Positions 19,084-29,803 of a DNA stretch of 64,000 nt are shown piece after piece. The notes beneath the pieces are model-generated. The model searched no databases, had not been told where the DNA came from, and saw only the letters and a list, made by a program, of their open reading frames with translations. How positions within the stretch are numbered: the stretch's first letter is position 1; the number at the start of each line of letters is the position of its first letter. Source of the stretch: Myxococcus dinghuensis (GTDB lineage: Bacteria; Myxococcota; Myxococcia; Myxococcales; Myxococcaceae); assembly GCF_024198235.1 (NCBI RefSeq), contig NZ_JAKCFB010000007.1, forward strand, positions 186,001 to 250,000, given 5' to 3'. The position numbers were made by a program, and so were the translations under genes.

Positions 19084-19848
19084 CTAGGGGTGCTCCAGCG
19101 CGAGCGGCTCGCGGGCCACGGTGATGAACAGCTCCTCGAGCGACTGCTTGCCGTGCTCGTGGGGCAGCGTGCGCGGGTTGCCCTGGAGCAGGACCTTCCC
19201 TCGCGAGACGAAGAGGACGCGGTCGCAGACCTCCTCGACCTCGTACATGTTGTGCGACGTCCAGAGCACGCCGCCGGTGCCCTTCGCCGTGAAGTCCTTG
19301 ATGCGCGCGCGGATGTCCCGCGCGGTGGCCGGGTCCAGCGACGCGGTGGGCTCGTCCAGCAGCAGCAGGCTGGGGCGGTTGAGCATGGCCTTGGCCAGCG
19401 CCACCCGCGTCTGCTCGCCGGAGGAGAGCACGCCACACTTGGTGTCGCGGAAGCGCTCCAGGTCGAACTCCTTCAGGAGTTGCTCGATGCGCGTGGCGAT
19501 GTCCCGCACGCCGTAGATCATCCCGAAGTAGCGCAGGTTCTGGACGACGGTGAGGTTGCCGGGGAGGGGCGCGTAGACGGCGGCGAAGTTGGTGAACTCC
19601 AGGGCCTGTGAGCGGTGGCGCGCCAGGTCCACGCCCTGGATGTGGATGCTGCCCGCGGTGGGCTCCAGCACGCCGAGCACCATGTTGATGGTGGTCGTCT
19701 TGCCGGCGCCGTTGGGGCCGAGCAGGCCGACGATTTCGTTGCGCGCCACCTCGAAGGAGACGCCGTCCACGGCCACCGTGTCGCCGTAGGCCTTGCGCAG
19801 CTCGCGCACGGCGAGCACCGGCGTGGAGGGAGAGACTTCAGGCTTCAT
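19084..19848 (-). CDS. ABC transporter ATP-binding protein
   Basis: A 254-residue nucleotide-binding subunit with Walker A GPNGAGKT (44-51), signature LSSGEQTRVALAKA, Walker B LLLLDEPT and the H-loop TSHNMYE. The motif order and length fit the CcmA/NatA group that pairs with ABC-2 permeases. Its ATG overlaps the stop of the YdeI-like gene (ATGA at 19848-19845), and the permease follows after 2 bases, which implies coupled translation of three proteins. It energises export by the adjacent permease. Confidence 0.92.
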   Translation of the reverse strand: MKPEVSPSTPVLAVRELRKAYGDTVAVDGVSFEVARNEIVGLLGPNGAGKTTTINMVLGVLEPTAGSIHIQGVDLARHRSQALEFTNFAAVYAPLPGNLTVVQNLRYFGMIYGVRDIATRIEQLLKEFDLERFRDTKCGVLSSGEQTRVALAKAMLNRPSLLLLDEPTASLDPATARDIRARIKDFTAKGTGGVLWTSHNMYEVEEVCDRVLFVSRGKVLLQGNPRTLPHEHGKQSLEELFITVAREPLALEHP

Positions 19849-20570
19849 GAATGGATCTTCTCGTGCCGGGCGAGCATCTCCACGAACCGGACGATATTCC
19901 GCGCGCGGGTCTCCGCCTTCTTCACGTTGAGGATTCGAAAGAGCACTGCGTAACGGTTGGCGGAGTCGAGTGTGGAGAAGAACGCCTTGGCGCGCGGGTT
20001 CGCCTCCAGCGCCGCCGCGAGGTCCTCCGGGACGCTGGCCTTGCTCTGCGAGGCATAGGCGTTGTCCCAGCGCCCGTCCTGCTTCGCGCGTTCGATGTGC
20101 ACCAGGCCGGCGGGCTGCATCCGCTTCGCGGCGATGAGCACCGCGACCTTCTCACGGTTGATCTGCGACCAGATGCTGCGCGGACCCCGGGGGGAGAACC
20201 GTTGAAGCCAGGCGGTGTCGTCGAAGGTCCGCTTGTGGCTGTCGATCCACCCCCAGCACAGCGCGACGTCGAGCGCCTGGGCATAGGTGAGCGGGGGCGT
20301 GCCCGCGCCCTTCTTGAAGAGCTTCAGCCAGAGGCCCCGCTCGCCGGCGTGGTTCTTCGACAGCCAGGTCTCCCAGGCCTCGGGGTGGGGGAAGGCGATG
20401 ATGGGGAGGCCATCCGGGGTCTGCGCGGTGGCCGGGGCCGAGGTGTCGCCGGACGTGGCCCGCGGCGTCGACTTCCGGGCCGGGGTCTGCTTCTTCGTGG
20501 CGGGGGCCTTCTTCGCGGCGGGAGACAGAGGCTTCTTCGCGGGAGAGGCCTTCTTCTTCGCGGGGCTCAT
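19845..20570 (-). CDS. YdeI/OmpD-associated family protein with histone H1-like tail
   Basis: The first 50 residues are a Lys/Ala/Pro tail with repeated PAKK and PARK units, as in histone H1-like bacterial proteins. The rest (about 55-241) is a YdeI-type domain: LSKNHAGERGLWLKLFKKG, ALDVALCWGWIDSHKR, WLQRFSPRGPRSIWSQINRE and the end FRILNVKKAETRARNIVRFV. YdeI-like proteins have been linked to resistance to antimicrobial peptides, but the biochemical role is not known. The tail suggests DNA or polyanion binding. The start may instead be ATG 20588, which leaves a 10-base gap to the macro-domain gene. It overlaps the ABC ATPase gene by 4 bases. Confidence 0.8.
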   Translation of the reverse strand: MSPAKKKASPAKKPLSPAAKKAPATKKQTPARKSTPRATSGDTSAPATAQTPDGLPIIAFPHPEAWETWLSKNHAGERGLWLKLFKKGAGTPPLTYAQALDVALCWGWIDSHKRTFDDTAWLQRFSPRGPRSIWSQINREKVAVLIAAKRMQPAGLVHIERAKQDGRWDNAYASQSKASVPEDLAAALEANPRAKAFFSTLDSANRYAVLFRILNVKKAETRARNIVRFVEMLARHEKIHS

Positions 20571-20598
20571 GGGGCCGGCTTCTACCATGGCCCCCGAC

Positions 20599-21249
20599 TC
20601 ACGGCGGGACGACGCCGCGCATCCGCATGTCGTCTTCCTCCGCCATCCGGAGGTGGGTGGGATGGAAGGGCTTGCCCAGCGCGGCGCGCTCCCAGGCTGC
20701 GCGCATCTGCTGGGCGCAGCGGTCCACGGGCATCCTCCCGACGGCGGTCCCCAGGCCGGGACACAGCACCGAGCGGATGGGCGACAGGGTGGATTGGTTG
20801 TGCGCGAGGACGGCGCGAATCGTCGCCGTGAAGGCGAGGTAGGCATTCACCGTGTCGCTGACATCCGTGGGCACGCGCATGGTGGGGGCGCTGATGCACC
20901 AGGGAATCTCCTCTCGCCCGGTGGGGACGATGACCGCCATTCCCACGGGCAGCTCGCCGCCGTGGTCGGCGCGCAGCAGCGCCTGGAGTCGCTCCTGGAC
21001 CTGGGGGCCGAGCTGGTACGTGTAGACCAGGTCGATGCCGCCATCCATGAAGCCGAAGCTGTTCGCGGGGCTGACGATGGCGTCCGCGCGAACGTCGATG
21101 GGGTCGCTCGCGGAGACGGGCCCTTCCCGGTCGGAGAAGATGTCGCCTTGGGTGATGGTGACACCCTCGAGCCCCCCGAACTCCTTTCGCCAGGCGGCGG
21201 CCATCCGGGGGCTGAGGTCGCGAAGGTGCAGCGAGAAGGGCGGAGCCAT
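20599..21249 (-). CDS. Macro-domain-like protein
   Basis: The 216-residue product resembles the macro (ADP-ribose binding) fold. It has VTITQGDIFSD, then DAIVSPANSFGFMDGGIDLV, matching the conserved ANxxxxxxGG element near the ligand loop, and later IRSVLCPGLGTAVGRMP, matching the second glycine-rich loop. Macro domains bind or hydrolyse ADP-ribose derivatives. The protein has no signal peptide. It is probably the first gene of the run macro, YdeI-like, ABC ATPase, ABC permease. The ATG at 21249 has no strong Shine-Dalgarno sequence, so the start is tentative. Confidence 0.75.
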   Translation of the reverse strand: MAPPFSLHLRDLSPRMAAAWRKEFGGLEGVTITQGDIFSDREGPVSASDPIDVRADAIVSPANSFGFMDGGIDLVYTYQLGPQVQERLQALLRADHGGELPVGMAVIVPTGREEIPWCISAPTMRVPTDVSDTVNAYLAFTATIRAVLAHNQSTLSPIRSVLCPGLGTAVGRMPVDRCAQQMRAAWERAALGKPFHPTHLRMAEEDDMRMRGVVPP

Positions 21250-21297
21250 TCCGTGCAGTATCCCATTCCGACCGCGCTCGGCGTACGGTTGCTTTCC

Positions 21298-22032
21298 ATG
21301 CGAACCCTTCACGGCATCGGCTACTCCCCCTGGACGGAGAAGTCCCGCTGGGCGCTGGACCACCATCGCGTCGAATATCGCTATCGCGAGCACACGCCGC
21401 TCATCGACGAGCTCGCCCTGCGCTGGCGCACCCCCAAGGGCACGCATCCCTCCGTGCCGCAGCTCTCGGAGGACACCGGCGTCACGACGGGCTCGTTCGC
21501 CATCGCCCGACGCGCGGAGGCCCAGGGTCAGGGCTCGCCCCTGTTCCCCGAGCAGGCCCTGCCCACCATCCAGCGCTGGGAGGCGGTGAGCGACCGGGTG
21601 CTGGCCATCGGCCGGTCGAGCGTGGTGCGCCGCATGGCGGGCAACCCCGCCTTCCAGCGGGAGTCGCTGCCCGGCTTCATCCCGAAGGCCCTGCGCGGCT
21701 TGTTCGCCCCGTCCGCCGCGTTGGGCGCGCGCTTCATCGCACGCAAGCACCGCGCGGACCCCGACCCCGAAGCCTCCCTGCGCGAGACGGTGGTCCCCGC
21801 GCTGGAGCAACTGCGCGCGGAGCTGAAGGGCCGGCCCTATCTCGAGGGGGGCTTCACCTACGCGGACATCACCGCGTGCGCGATGCTCCAGCTCGCGGTG
21901 CCCGCGGCGGACACGTGGCTGCCATTGGGACCCGCGACACGCGAGACGTGGCGCCACGAGCCCCTCGTCGCCGCCTTCGCCGACCTCGTCGAGTGGCGGG
22001 ACGCCCTCTACGCGAAGCACCGCCGGCCCTGA
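21298..22032 (+). CDS. Glutathione S-transferase family protein
   Basis: A 244-residue soluble protein. The N-terminal thioredoxin-like half opens with LHGIGYSPWTEKSRWALDHH and has the cis-Pro position in HPSVPQL; the C-terminal helical half contains GRPYLEGGFTYADITACAML, the usual GST motif with a capping Asp. There is no obvious catalytic Ser or Cys at the first position beyond SPWTEK, so activity is uncertain. It is divergent from the macro-domain gene with 48 bases between the starts, so the promoters must overlap. Confidence 0.8.
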   Translation: MRTLHGIGYSPWTEKSRWALDHHRVEYRYREHTPLIDELALRWRTPKGTHPSVPQLSEDTGVTTGSFAIARRAEAQGQGSPLFPEQALPTIQRWEAVSDRVLAIGRSSVVRRMAGNPAFQRESLPGFIPKALRGLFAPSAALGARFIARKHRADPDPEASLRETVVPALEQLRAELKGRPYLEGGFTYADITACAMLQLAVPAADTWLPLGPATRETWRHEPLVAAFADLVEWRDALYAKHRRP

Positions 22033-22066
22033 GCCTCCCGATGGGCCGGTTCGGGCTCACGCGGGA

Positions 22067-22852
22067 CTATTTCGTCGACTTCTTCGGTGCCGGAGGCGTG
22101 GCCGGCGCGCCCTGCTGGTTCAGGCGCTGGCGAATCAGCTCCTGGATCTGCTCGGGTGACTTGCCCTGGAGGTCCTCGGCCTTGAAGGTGCCCATCATCG
22201 GCGGCGCGGTGGGGCGCGCGGCGTCGAGCTCCTCGTAGTCCGCCGGCACGGTGAAGCGCGAGTCCGGCTGCGCGCCGAGCTGGATGTTCGTGACGTCGAT
22301 CTCCGCCTGGAGCTTGTTCTGCAGGTCGTACGTCAGGCTGCGCACGTACGCGACCTCGGGGAGGTCCGTGGGGCGCCAGATGCGCTGACGCTTGATGGTG
22401 TCCTCCGCGCCGGGCGGGACGCCCTCATAGACGACGGTGGGGTGGCCGTTGACCTTCTCGGAGCCGACCTTCTTGAAGCCCTGCGACGTGAAGCACGTGT
22501 CGTAGTCCTGGCCCTTGCCCGTGCACGCGCCGGGAATCTTCACCGGCAGCTCGTCCAGGCTGCGCTGCGTGGCGGCCTTGCGCTCGTGGAAGAGCGTGGT
22601 GCCGGTGCGCTTGTCCCAGTCGAACAGGATGGACATGCCACCGGGGACCTGCGGGACGTCCAGGTCCATGCGCAGCTTGTCCGCGCGGCCGTACATCTTC
22701 CCCTTCGTCTCCGGGGCCTTGCCCTTCTGCTCGGGGGCGGGCGCGCTCTTCACGCGCAGGTCCCCGACCCAGTCGGCGAGGGCGGGCGTGGCCACGAGCA
22801 CCGCGGAGGCGACGAGACCGGACAGGCCATGACGGTAACGGGATGGAATCAT
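22067..22852 (-). CDS. Exported DUF4412-like protein
   Basis: The 261-residue protein has a signal peptide ending at LVATPALA (about 1-27). The mature part starts with a strand-rich domain that contains KGKMYGRADKLRMDL and GMSILFDWDKRTGTTL, a pattern seen in DUF4412-type outer-envelope proteins, which may bind lipids. It ends with a low-complexity Gln/Pro tail. The start at ATG 22852 gives a proper signal sequence; an in-frame ATG at 22870 adds only MDCGGP. The family assignment is by pattern only and is moderate. Confidence 0.65.
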   Translation of the reverse strand: MIPSRYRHGLSGLVASAVLVATPALADWVGDLRVKSAPAPEQKGKAPETKGKMYGRADKLRMDLDVPQVPGGMSILFDWDKRTGTTLFHERKAATQRSLDELPVKIPGACTGKGQDYDTCFTSQGFKKVGSEKVNGHPTVVYEGVPPGAEDTIKRQRIWRPTDLPEVAYVRSLTYDLQNKLQAEIDVTNIQLGAQPDSRFTVPADYEELDAARPTAPPMMGTFKAEDLQGKSPEQIQELIRQRLNQQGAPATPPAPKKSTK

Positions 22853-23008
22853 GGGGCCACCACAGTCCACGGGCGCGCGGGTGTCAAACGCGCACGGCGC
22901 GGGTGCAGGGCAGGCGACGCGGGGCGGGTGGGCGTGGAGGCGCTCGCCGCCCGGGGCCCGGGGGCGGCGATGCGCGGCGTGCTCCTCGTCGGCGCGCCTC
23001 CCGTGGTC

Positions 23009-24064
23009 TCAGGGGCGGATGGCGACCTTGATGACGCCGTCCTTGCGCTGGCCGAACAGCGCGTAGGCGTCACGGATGTCGGCCAGCTTGAAGCGGTGGG
23101 TGATGAGCGGCGTGAGGTCGACGCGCCCGGACTCGACCGTCGCCATCAGCCGGCGCATGCGCTCCTTCCCACCCGGGCACAGCGTGGTGACGACGCGGTG
23201 GTCCCCGAGCCCCGCGGCGAAGGCGTCGTAGGGCATCTGCAGCTTGCCGGAGTAGACGCCCAGGCTGGACAGGGTGCCGCCGGGGCGCAGCGCGCGCAGC
23301 GCGCTCTCGAAGGTCTGCTGCGTGCCGAGCGCCTCGATGGCCACGTCCGCGCCGCCGCCCGTCAGTCGCTTCACCTCCGCCACCACGTCCTGGTTGCGGT
23401 AGTCGAGCACCACGTCCACGCCCAGCTTCCGCGCGAAGGCGAGGCGGGACTCGTCCCCGTCGACGCCGATGACCCGCGAGGCCCCCATCAACCGCGCCCC
23501 GAGCGACGCGCACAGGCCGATGGGCCCCTGCGCGAAGACGACCACCGCGTCACCGATGCGCACCCCGCCCGACTCCGCGCCGCTGAACCCCGTCGACGCG
23601 ATGTCCGCGAGCAGCAACACCTGCTCGTCCGACAGTCCGGCGGGGATGGGCGCGAGGTTGGCCTGGGCGGCGGGAACCCGGACGTACTCGGCCTGCGCGC
23701 CGGGCAGCGTGTTGCCCAGCCGCCAGCCGCCCATCGCCTCGTAGCCCGAGCCGTGGCCGCATTGGGACAGGTGGCCGGACAGGCACGCGTGGCACTGGCC
23801 GCACGGAGTGATGGCGCCCACGAGGACGCGCTCTCCCACCCGGTAGCCTTCCAATCCAGGCCCCAGCTCGTCGATGACGCCCACGAACTCGTGGCCGATG
23901 GTGAGCCCCGGCTTCACGGGGTACTCGCCCCGGACGATGTGCAGGTCGGTGCCGCAGAGGGTCGTCAGCGTCATCCGCACGACCGCCTCGCCCTCCCGCG
24001 CGCGCGGCTTCTCCAGCTCCTCCAGCCCGAACTTCTCGACACCTCGAAAGACGGTTGCTCGCAT
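23009..24064 (-). CDS. Zinc-dependent alcohol dehydrogenase (MDR family)
   Basis: A 351-residue medium-chain dehydrogenase. The catalytic-zinc residues are in TLCGTDLH and GHEFVG, the structural zinc site is CGQCHACLSGHLSQC, and a Rossmann region is present (VVVFAQGPIGLCASLGARL, with VIGVDGDESRLAFA after the second strand). The acidic residue after that strand suggests NAD rather than NADP. Substrate range is not readable; members act on short-chain alcohols or sorbitol-like polyols. It is transcribed alone, away from the mreB region. Confidence 0.9.
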   Translation of the reverse strand: MRATVFRGVEKFGLEELEKPRAREGEAVVRMTLTTLCGTDLHIVRGEYPVKPGLTIGHEFVGVIDELGPGLEGYRVGERVLVGAITPCGQCHACLSGHLSQCGHGSGYEAMGGWRLGNTLPGAQAEYVRVPAAQANLAPIPAGLSDEQVLLLADIASTGFSGAESGGVRIGDAVVVFAQGPIGLCASLGARLMGASRVIGVDGDESRLAFARKLGVDVVLDYRNQDVVAEVKRLTGGGADVAIEALGTQQTFESALRALRPGGTLSSLGVYSGKLQMPYDAFAAGLGDHRVVTTLCPGGKERMRRLMATVESGRVDLTPLITHRFKLADIRDAYALFGQRKDGVIKVAIRP

Positions 24065-24238
24065 GGCTCCCCCCTGTCACGTGCGCGCGAGGTCCTCTCC
24101 TCCTGCTGAAGGTCGGGAGCCTTCGTCGACGCGCAAGCACACGCGGGGGCGCGGCCGGGGGGAGCAGGCGCCGCCCGCCCGGCGCCAGGCGTCGCGAGGG
24201 CGGAGGGCCGGCGGGAGCGTCCGGCCGGAAAAGCGAAC

Positions 24239-24267
24239 GGCGCCGGCCTCGTGGGAGGCGCGGCGCC
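24239..24267 (-). terminator. Intrinsic terminator after mreB
   Basis: On the minus strand a 12-bp stem with a single bulge (24267-24256 with 24251-24239 and a GTGG-type loop) is followed by GTTCGCTTTTCC. It lies 33 bases after the mreB stop and has the stem-plus-T-run form of a factor-independent terminator, which is rare in such GC-rich DNA. Confidence 0.7.
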
Positions 24268-24299
24268 GTGGGCGTGACGCGGATGCGTGCGGGGCGGCT

Positions 24300-26053
<1,754 letters not shown>

Positions 26054-26231
26054 CCTCCCAACCTAGGGACGGGCCCCCGAACCGGCATGGCCTGGCCCGG
26101 GACGTGCCGTCGCCTGCCCCAGGTGTCCGCTGGTGGACGATGTCCCCCTCCAGGCGGGCGAGATGGGGGGACAGGCCCCTACAAAAGGCGCGCTTTACGC
26201 GCCCATGCCCGACGTAGTACCTGAACGAGTG

Positions 26232-26720
26232 ATGCGCTCCCCCGGCACGACATCCCGAATGCCCGGCTCCGGGAGCGAGGCGCTCCGGGGGATGCTGTTC
26301 GCCCTGGGGGCCGTCCTCGTGTTGTCGCTGGCGCTCCACGCCGGTGACGCCGAGTCCTCCCCGAGGCCCGTCGCCACGCGGGACTGCCACCGGGACGACG
26401 GGGTCCGCGCCTCCTGGAAGAAGACCGCCTCCAAGAAGGCGTCCGGGAAGGGCGGCGCGCTGTTCCACGTCACGGACCTGGGGGGCTGGGACAGCGCGCT
26501 CCAGGTGCTGGGGAGCCCGGCGCCCTCCGCCCGGAGCCGCGCGGCCCCCGTGCTCGATCTGTACGCCCTGTCGCGGTGGACCCGCGAGCGCGAGCATTCC
26601 GTGGCGACCACCACCCTGCGTGAGAGACGTTGCGCCGCGGCCCCCTCGGCCAGCGGCGACATCGCGGACCGGCCGTCCATCGTCACCCGTCCGTTGCGCG
26701 GTCCACCCCTGGCCTCCTGA
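26232..26720 (+). CDS. Small hypothetical protein with one membrane segment
   Basis: The 162-residue frame from ATG 26232 is supported mainly by codon use: nearly every third base is G or C through to the stop. It has one hydrophobic segment (MLFALGAVLVLSLALHAG, about 21-38) that could be a signal peptide or anchor, then a hydrophilic region with a Lys patch (WKKTASKKASGKGG). No domain is recognised. The ribosome-binding site is weak; an internal ATG at 26292 would start right at the hydrophobic segment. It is divergent from the CmpB-like gene. Confidence 0.5.
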   Translation: MRSPGTTSRMPGSGSEALRGMLFALGAVLVLSLALHAGDAESSPRPVATRDCHRDDGVRASWKKTASKKASGKGGALFHVTDLGGWDSALQVLGSPAPSARSRAAPVLDLYALSRWTREREHSVATTTLRERRCAAAPSASGDIADRPSIVTRPLRGPPLAS

Positions 26721-26893
26721 GCCCGGGGCGCTCTTTCCGGCTTGCGCCCGCGCGCCTGGACCTTTGAGTCCGGTGTGCCCCGACGTTCCCAGTGTCCCCG
26801 CGCGGTGTGACCCGTCCTCCAGTCCTGGGGCGGGCGCGACGCGTCCCGCCCGTACCTTCCTTCCGCAGTCCCTGATTCGATTCGAGGTGTTTG

Positions 26894-29020
26894 ATGCACG
26901 GAGCCCACGAGGTCCTCCAGGCCATTGCCATCGTCCTGTGTGTTGCCGCGGTGACGACGGTTCTCTTCCAACGGCTGCGACAGCCCGTGGTGCTCGGCTA
27001 CATCCTGGCGGGGCTCGTGGTGGGGCCGTTCGTGCCGATTCCGCTGGTGGCCAACCCGGAAGTCGTCACGACGTTGTCCGAGCTGGGCGTCATCCTGCTG
27101 ATGTTCTCGCTGGGGCTGGAGTTCAGCCTGCGCAAGCTGTTCTCCGTGGGGCTCACCGCGGGGCTCACGGCGGTCATCCAGTGCAGCATCATGGTGTGGC
27201 TGGGCTTCGTGGTGGGGCGGGCCTTCGGGTGGACGACGCTGGAGAGCATCTTCACCGGCGCGCTCATCGCCATCTCCAGCACGACCATCATCGCCAAGGC
27301 GTTCGACGAGCAGGGCATCCGGGGCAAGCTGCGTGAGCTGGTGGTGGGCGTGCTCATCGTCGAGGACCTCATCGCGGTGTTGCTGATGGCGACGCTGACG
27401 GCCATCTCCACCGGCGCGGGCCTGTCGCTCAAGGACCTGTCGTTCACCACGGGCAAGCTGGTGGCGTTCCTGGTGGGGCTGGTGGCGGTGGGCCTGTTCA
27501 TCATCCCCCGGGCGGTGCGGGCGGTCATCAAGCTGAACCGGCCGGAGACGACGCTGGTGGCGAGCGTGGGCATCTGCTTCGCGGTGGCGCTGCTGGCGCA
27601 GGCGTTCGGCTACTCGGTGGCGCTGGGGGCGTTCCTGGCGGGCTCGCTGGTGGCGGAGTCCGGCGAGGAGAAGGTGGTGGAGCACCTGGTGCAGCCGGTG
27701 CGCGACATGTTCGCGGCCATCTTCTTCGTGTCGGTGGGCATGCTCATCAACCCGGAGCTCATCGCGGAGCACTGGGCGGCCATCCTCGTCCTCACGGGGG
27801 TCGTCATCCTGGGCAAGCTGGTCAGCGTGACGCTGGGCGCGTTCCTCACGGGCAACAGCACGCGCACGTCGGTGCAGGCGGGCATGAGCCTGGCGCAGAT
27901 CGGCGAGTTCTCCTTCATCATCGCGGGCCTGGGGCTGTCGCTGAAGGCGACCGGGTCGTTCATCTACCCGGTGGCGGTGGCGGTGTCGGCCATCACCACG
28001 CTGACCACGCCGCTGCTCATCAAGAAGTCGGAGCCGGTGGCGACGTGGGTGGACCGTAAGCTGCCCAAGCCGCTGCAGACGTTCGTCACGCTGTACGGCA
28101 CGTGGGTGGAGAAGCTGCGCGCGGCGCCGCGGCGCGAGACGTTGGGCGCGGGGGTGCGCCGGCTCATCCGCCTGCTGGTGCTGGACGCGGTGCTGCTGGC
28201 GGCGCTGGTCATCGGCACGTCCCTGTCGGCGGGGAGCCTGGCCAGCTTCGTGGAGGCGCGGACGGGGGTGGACGAGGACCTGTCGAAGCTCATCATCTAC
28301 GGCGGCGCGGTGGTGCTCGCGGTGCCGTTCCTGGTGGGCGTCATCGGCATGGCGCGGCGGCTGGGCGCGACGCTGGCGGAGGCGGCGCTGCCGGCGCGCA
28401 CGGACGGCAAGCTGGACCTGGCGGCGGCGCCCCGGCGCGTGCTGCTGGTGACGCTCCAGGTGGGCATCGTGTTGCTGGTGGGCATCCCCGTGGTGGTGGT
28501 GACGCAGCCGTTCCTCAAGGGCGCCATGGGGCCCCTGGTCGTGCTGGCCATGGTGGGCGCGCTGGGCGTGGCGTTCTGGCGCGGGGCGACGAACCTGCAC
28601 GGCCACGTGCGCGCGGGCGCGCAGGTGCTGGTGGCGGCGCTGGCGGCGCAGTCACACTCCAAGGAGCCGGGCGCGGAGGAGCACGCGCTGGACCACGTGC
28701 AGGGCCTCCTGCCCGGCCTGGGCGCGCCGGCGTCGGTGCGGCTGGAGGAGACGAGCCCGGGGGCGGGCAAGACGTTGGCGGAGGTGAACCTGCGCGGCCT
28801 CACGGGCGCCACGGTGCTGGCCATCCAGCGCGGGGAGGAGAGCGTGTCCGTCCCCACGGCGCAGGAGGTGCTGCGTCCGGGGGACGTGCTCGCGCTGACC
28901 GGCACGTGCGAGGCGGTGGACGCGGCGAAGGCGCTGCTCCTGGGCACGACCCCGGTGGCCGTGGAGGCCGCCGCCGCGAGCGCCGAGTCCCCGGCGCCGG
29001 AGACCCGGGCGCACGGGTAG
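26894..29020 (+). CDS. CPA2-family cation/proton antiporter with RCK_C domain
   Basis: A 708-residue membrane protein. The first 400 residues form a KefB/CPA2 antiporter core with about 12 segments, including VVLGYILAGLVVGPF, LGVILLMFSLGLEFSL and FGYSVALGAFLAGSLVAES. About 430-600 adds four more hydrophobic segments. The C-terminus (about 610-690) is an RCK_C (TrkA-C) ligand-binding domain, SVRLEETSPGAGKTLAEVNL to GDVLALTG. The usual NAD-binding RCK_N domain is missing. It should exchange potassium or sodium for protons across the inner membrane. Start chosen at ATG 26894, 6 bases after GAGG. Confidence 0.88.
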   Translation: MHGAHEVLQAIAIVLCVAAVTTVLFQRLRQPVVLGYILAGLVVGPFVPIPLVANPEVVTTLSELGVILLMFSLGLEFSLRKLFSVGLTAGLTAVIQCSIMVWLGFVVGRAFGWTTLESIFTGALIAISSTTIIAKAFDEQGIRGKLRELVVGVLIVEDLIAVLLMATLTAISTGAGLSLKDLSFTTGKLVAFLVGLVAVGLFIIPRAVRAVIKLNRPETTLVASVGICFAVALLAQAFGYSVALGAFLAGSLVAESGEEKVVEHLVQPVRDMFAAIFFVSVGMLINPELIAEHWAAILVLTGVVILGKLVSVTLGAFLTGNSTRTSVQAGMSLAQIGEFSFIIAGLGLSLKATGSFIYPVAVAVSAITTLTTPLLIKKSEPVATWVDRKLPKPLQTFVTLYGTWVEKLRAAPRRETLGAGVRRLIRLLVLDAVLLAALVIGTSLSAGSLASFVEARTGVDEDLSKLIIYGGAVVLAVPFLVGVIGMARRLGATLAEAALPARTDGKLDLAAAPRRVLLVTLQVGIVLLVGIPVVVVTQPFLKGAMGPLVVLAMVGALGVAFWRGATNLHGHVRAGAQVLVAALAAQSHSKEPGAEEHALDHVQGLLPGLGAPASVRLEETSPGAGKTLAEVNLRGLTGATVLAIQRGEESVSVPTAQEVLRPGDVLALTGTCEAVDAAKALLLGTTPVAVEAAAASAESPAPETRAHG

Positions 29021-29050
29021 CTCCACGCGGACCGCGCGGGACGAGGGGGG

Positions 29051-29075
29051 CTTCGCGACTCCTCGTCTCGCGAAG
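29051..29075. terminator. Hairpin between convergent genes
   Basis: A perfect 8-bp stem (29051-29058 with 29068-29075) and a 9-base loop lie in the 63-base gap between the antiporter stop and the glycosyltransferase stop. No T-run follows. It is probably a shared terminator. Confidence 0.45.
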
Positions 29076-29083
29076 GGCGCGCT

Positions 29084-29803
29084 TCAGCGCTTCAGCGCGT
29101 ACTTGCCGATGACGTACAGCGCGCGCACGCCGTCCTTCCAGCCGATCTTCTTGCCCTCTTCGTAGGTGCGCCCGTGGTAGCTGATGGGCACCTCGTAGAC
29201 GCGCCAGTTGCCCCGGGCGACCTTGGCGGTGATTTCGGGCTCGAAGCCGAAGCGCTCCTCCTCCACCTCGACGGAGCGCAGCACCTCGGCGCGGAAGGCC
29301 TTGTAGCAGGTCTCCATGTCCGTGAGGTTCAGCCCGCTCGTCATGTTGGAGAGCATGGTCAGCAGGTTGTTCAGCACGGTGTGCCAGAAGTACAGGACCC
29401 GCCGAGGCGTCCCCGTGAACCGGCTGCCGAACACCACGTCCGCCTCGCCGTCCAGGATGGGCTGGATGACCCGGGGGATGTCGCGCGGGTCGTATTCCAG
29501 GTCCGCGTCCTGGACGAGGATGATGTCCCCCGTCGCCTCCGCGAACCCGCGCCGCAGCGCCGCGCCCTTGCCCTGGTTCTGTTCCTGGAAGAGCACTCGC
29601 ACTTCGTTGCGGTTGGAGGGGTTCCCCCCCAGCACACCCACACCCTGCTCCGCCAACTGCTGGAGGAATTCGCGGCTTCCATCCCGGGAGCAATCGTCCA
29701 CCAGGACAAGCTCCTTCGGGAAGTCGACCGCGATGCACCGGCGCAGGAGCTCCGCGAGGGTGGGAATCTCGTTGTAGACGGGGATGACGAGAGAGACGAG
29801 CAT
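29084..29803 (-). CDS. Family 2 glycosyltransferase (polyprenyl-phosphate sugar transferase type)
   Basis: The 239-residue protein starts with VSLVIPVYNE, has LVDDCSRDGS, GKGAALRRGF, the metal-binding DAD at 99-101 in LVQDADLEYDP, and SRFTGTPRRVLYFWH. These are the features of GT2 enzymes related to dolichyl-phosphate mannosyltransferase, which load a sugar from a nucleotide donor onto a lipid carrier on the cytoplasmic face. It has no membrane segment of its own. It is divergent from the ethylene-receptor-like kinase gene, with 192 bases between the starts. Confidence 0.88.
   Translation of the reverse strand: MLVSLVIPVYNEIPTLAELLRRCIAVDFPKELVLVDDCSRDGSREFLQQLAEQGVGVLGGNPSNRNEVRVLFQEQNQGKGAALRRGFAEATGDIILVQDADLEYDPRDIPRVIQPILDGEADVVFGSRFTGTPRRVLYFWHTVLNNLLTMLSNMTSGLNLTDMETCYKAFRAEVLRSVEVEEERFGFEPEITAKVARGNWRVYEVPISYHGRTYEEGKKIGWKDGVRALYVIGKYALKR

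Noticed and set aside
26195..28606. An 803-residue minus-strand frame
   Set aside because: Antisense to the cation/proton antiporter; His- and Gln-rich without any motif.
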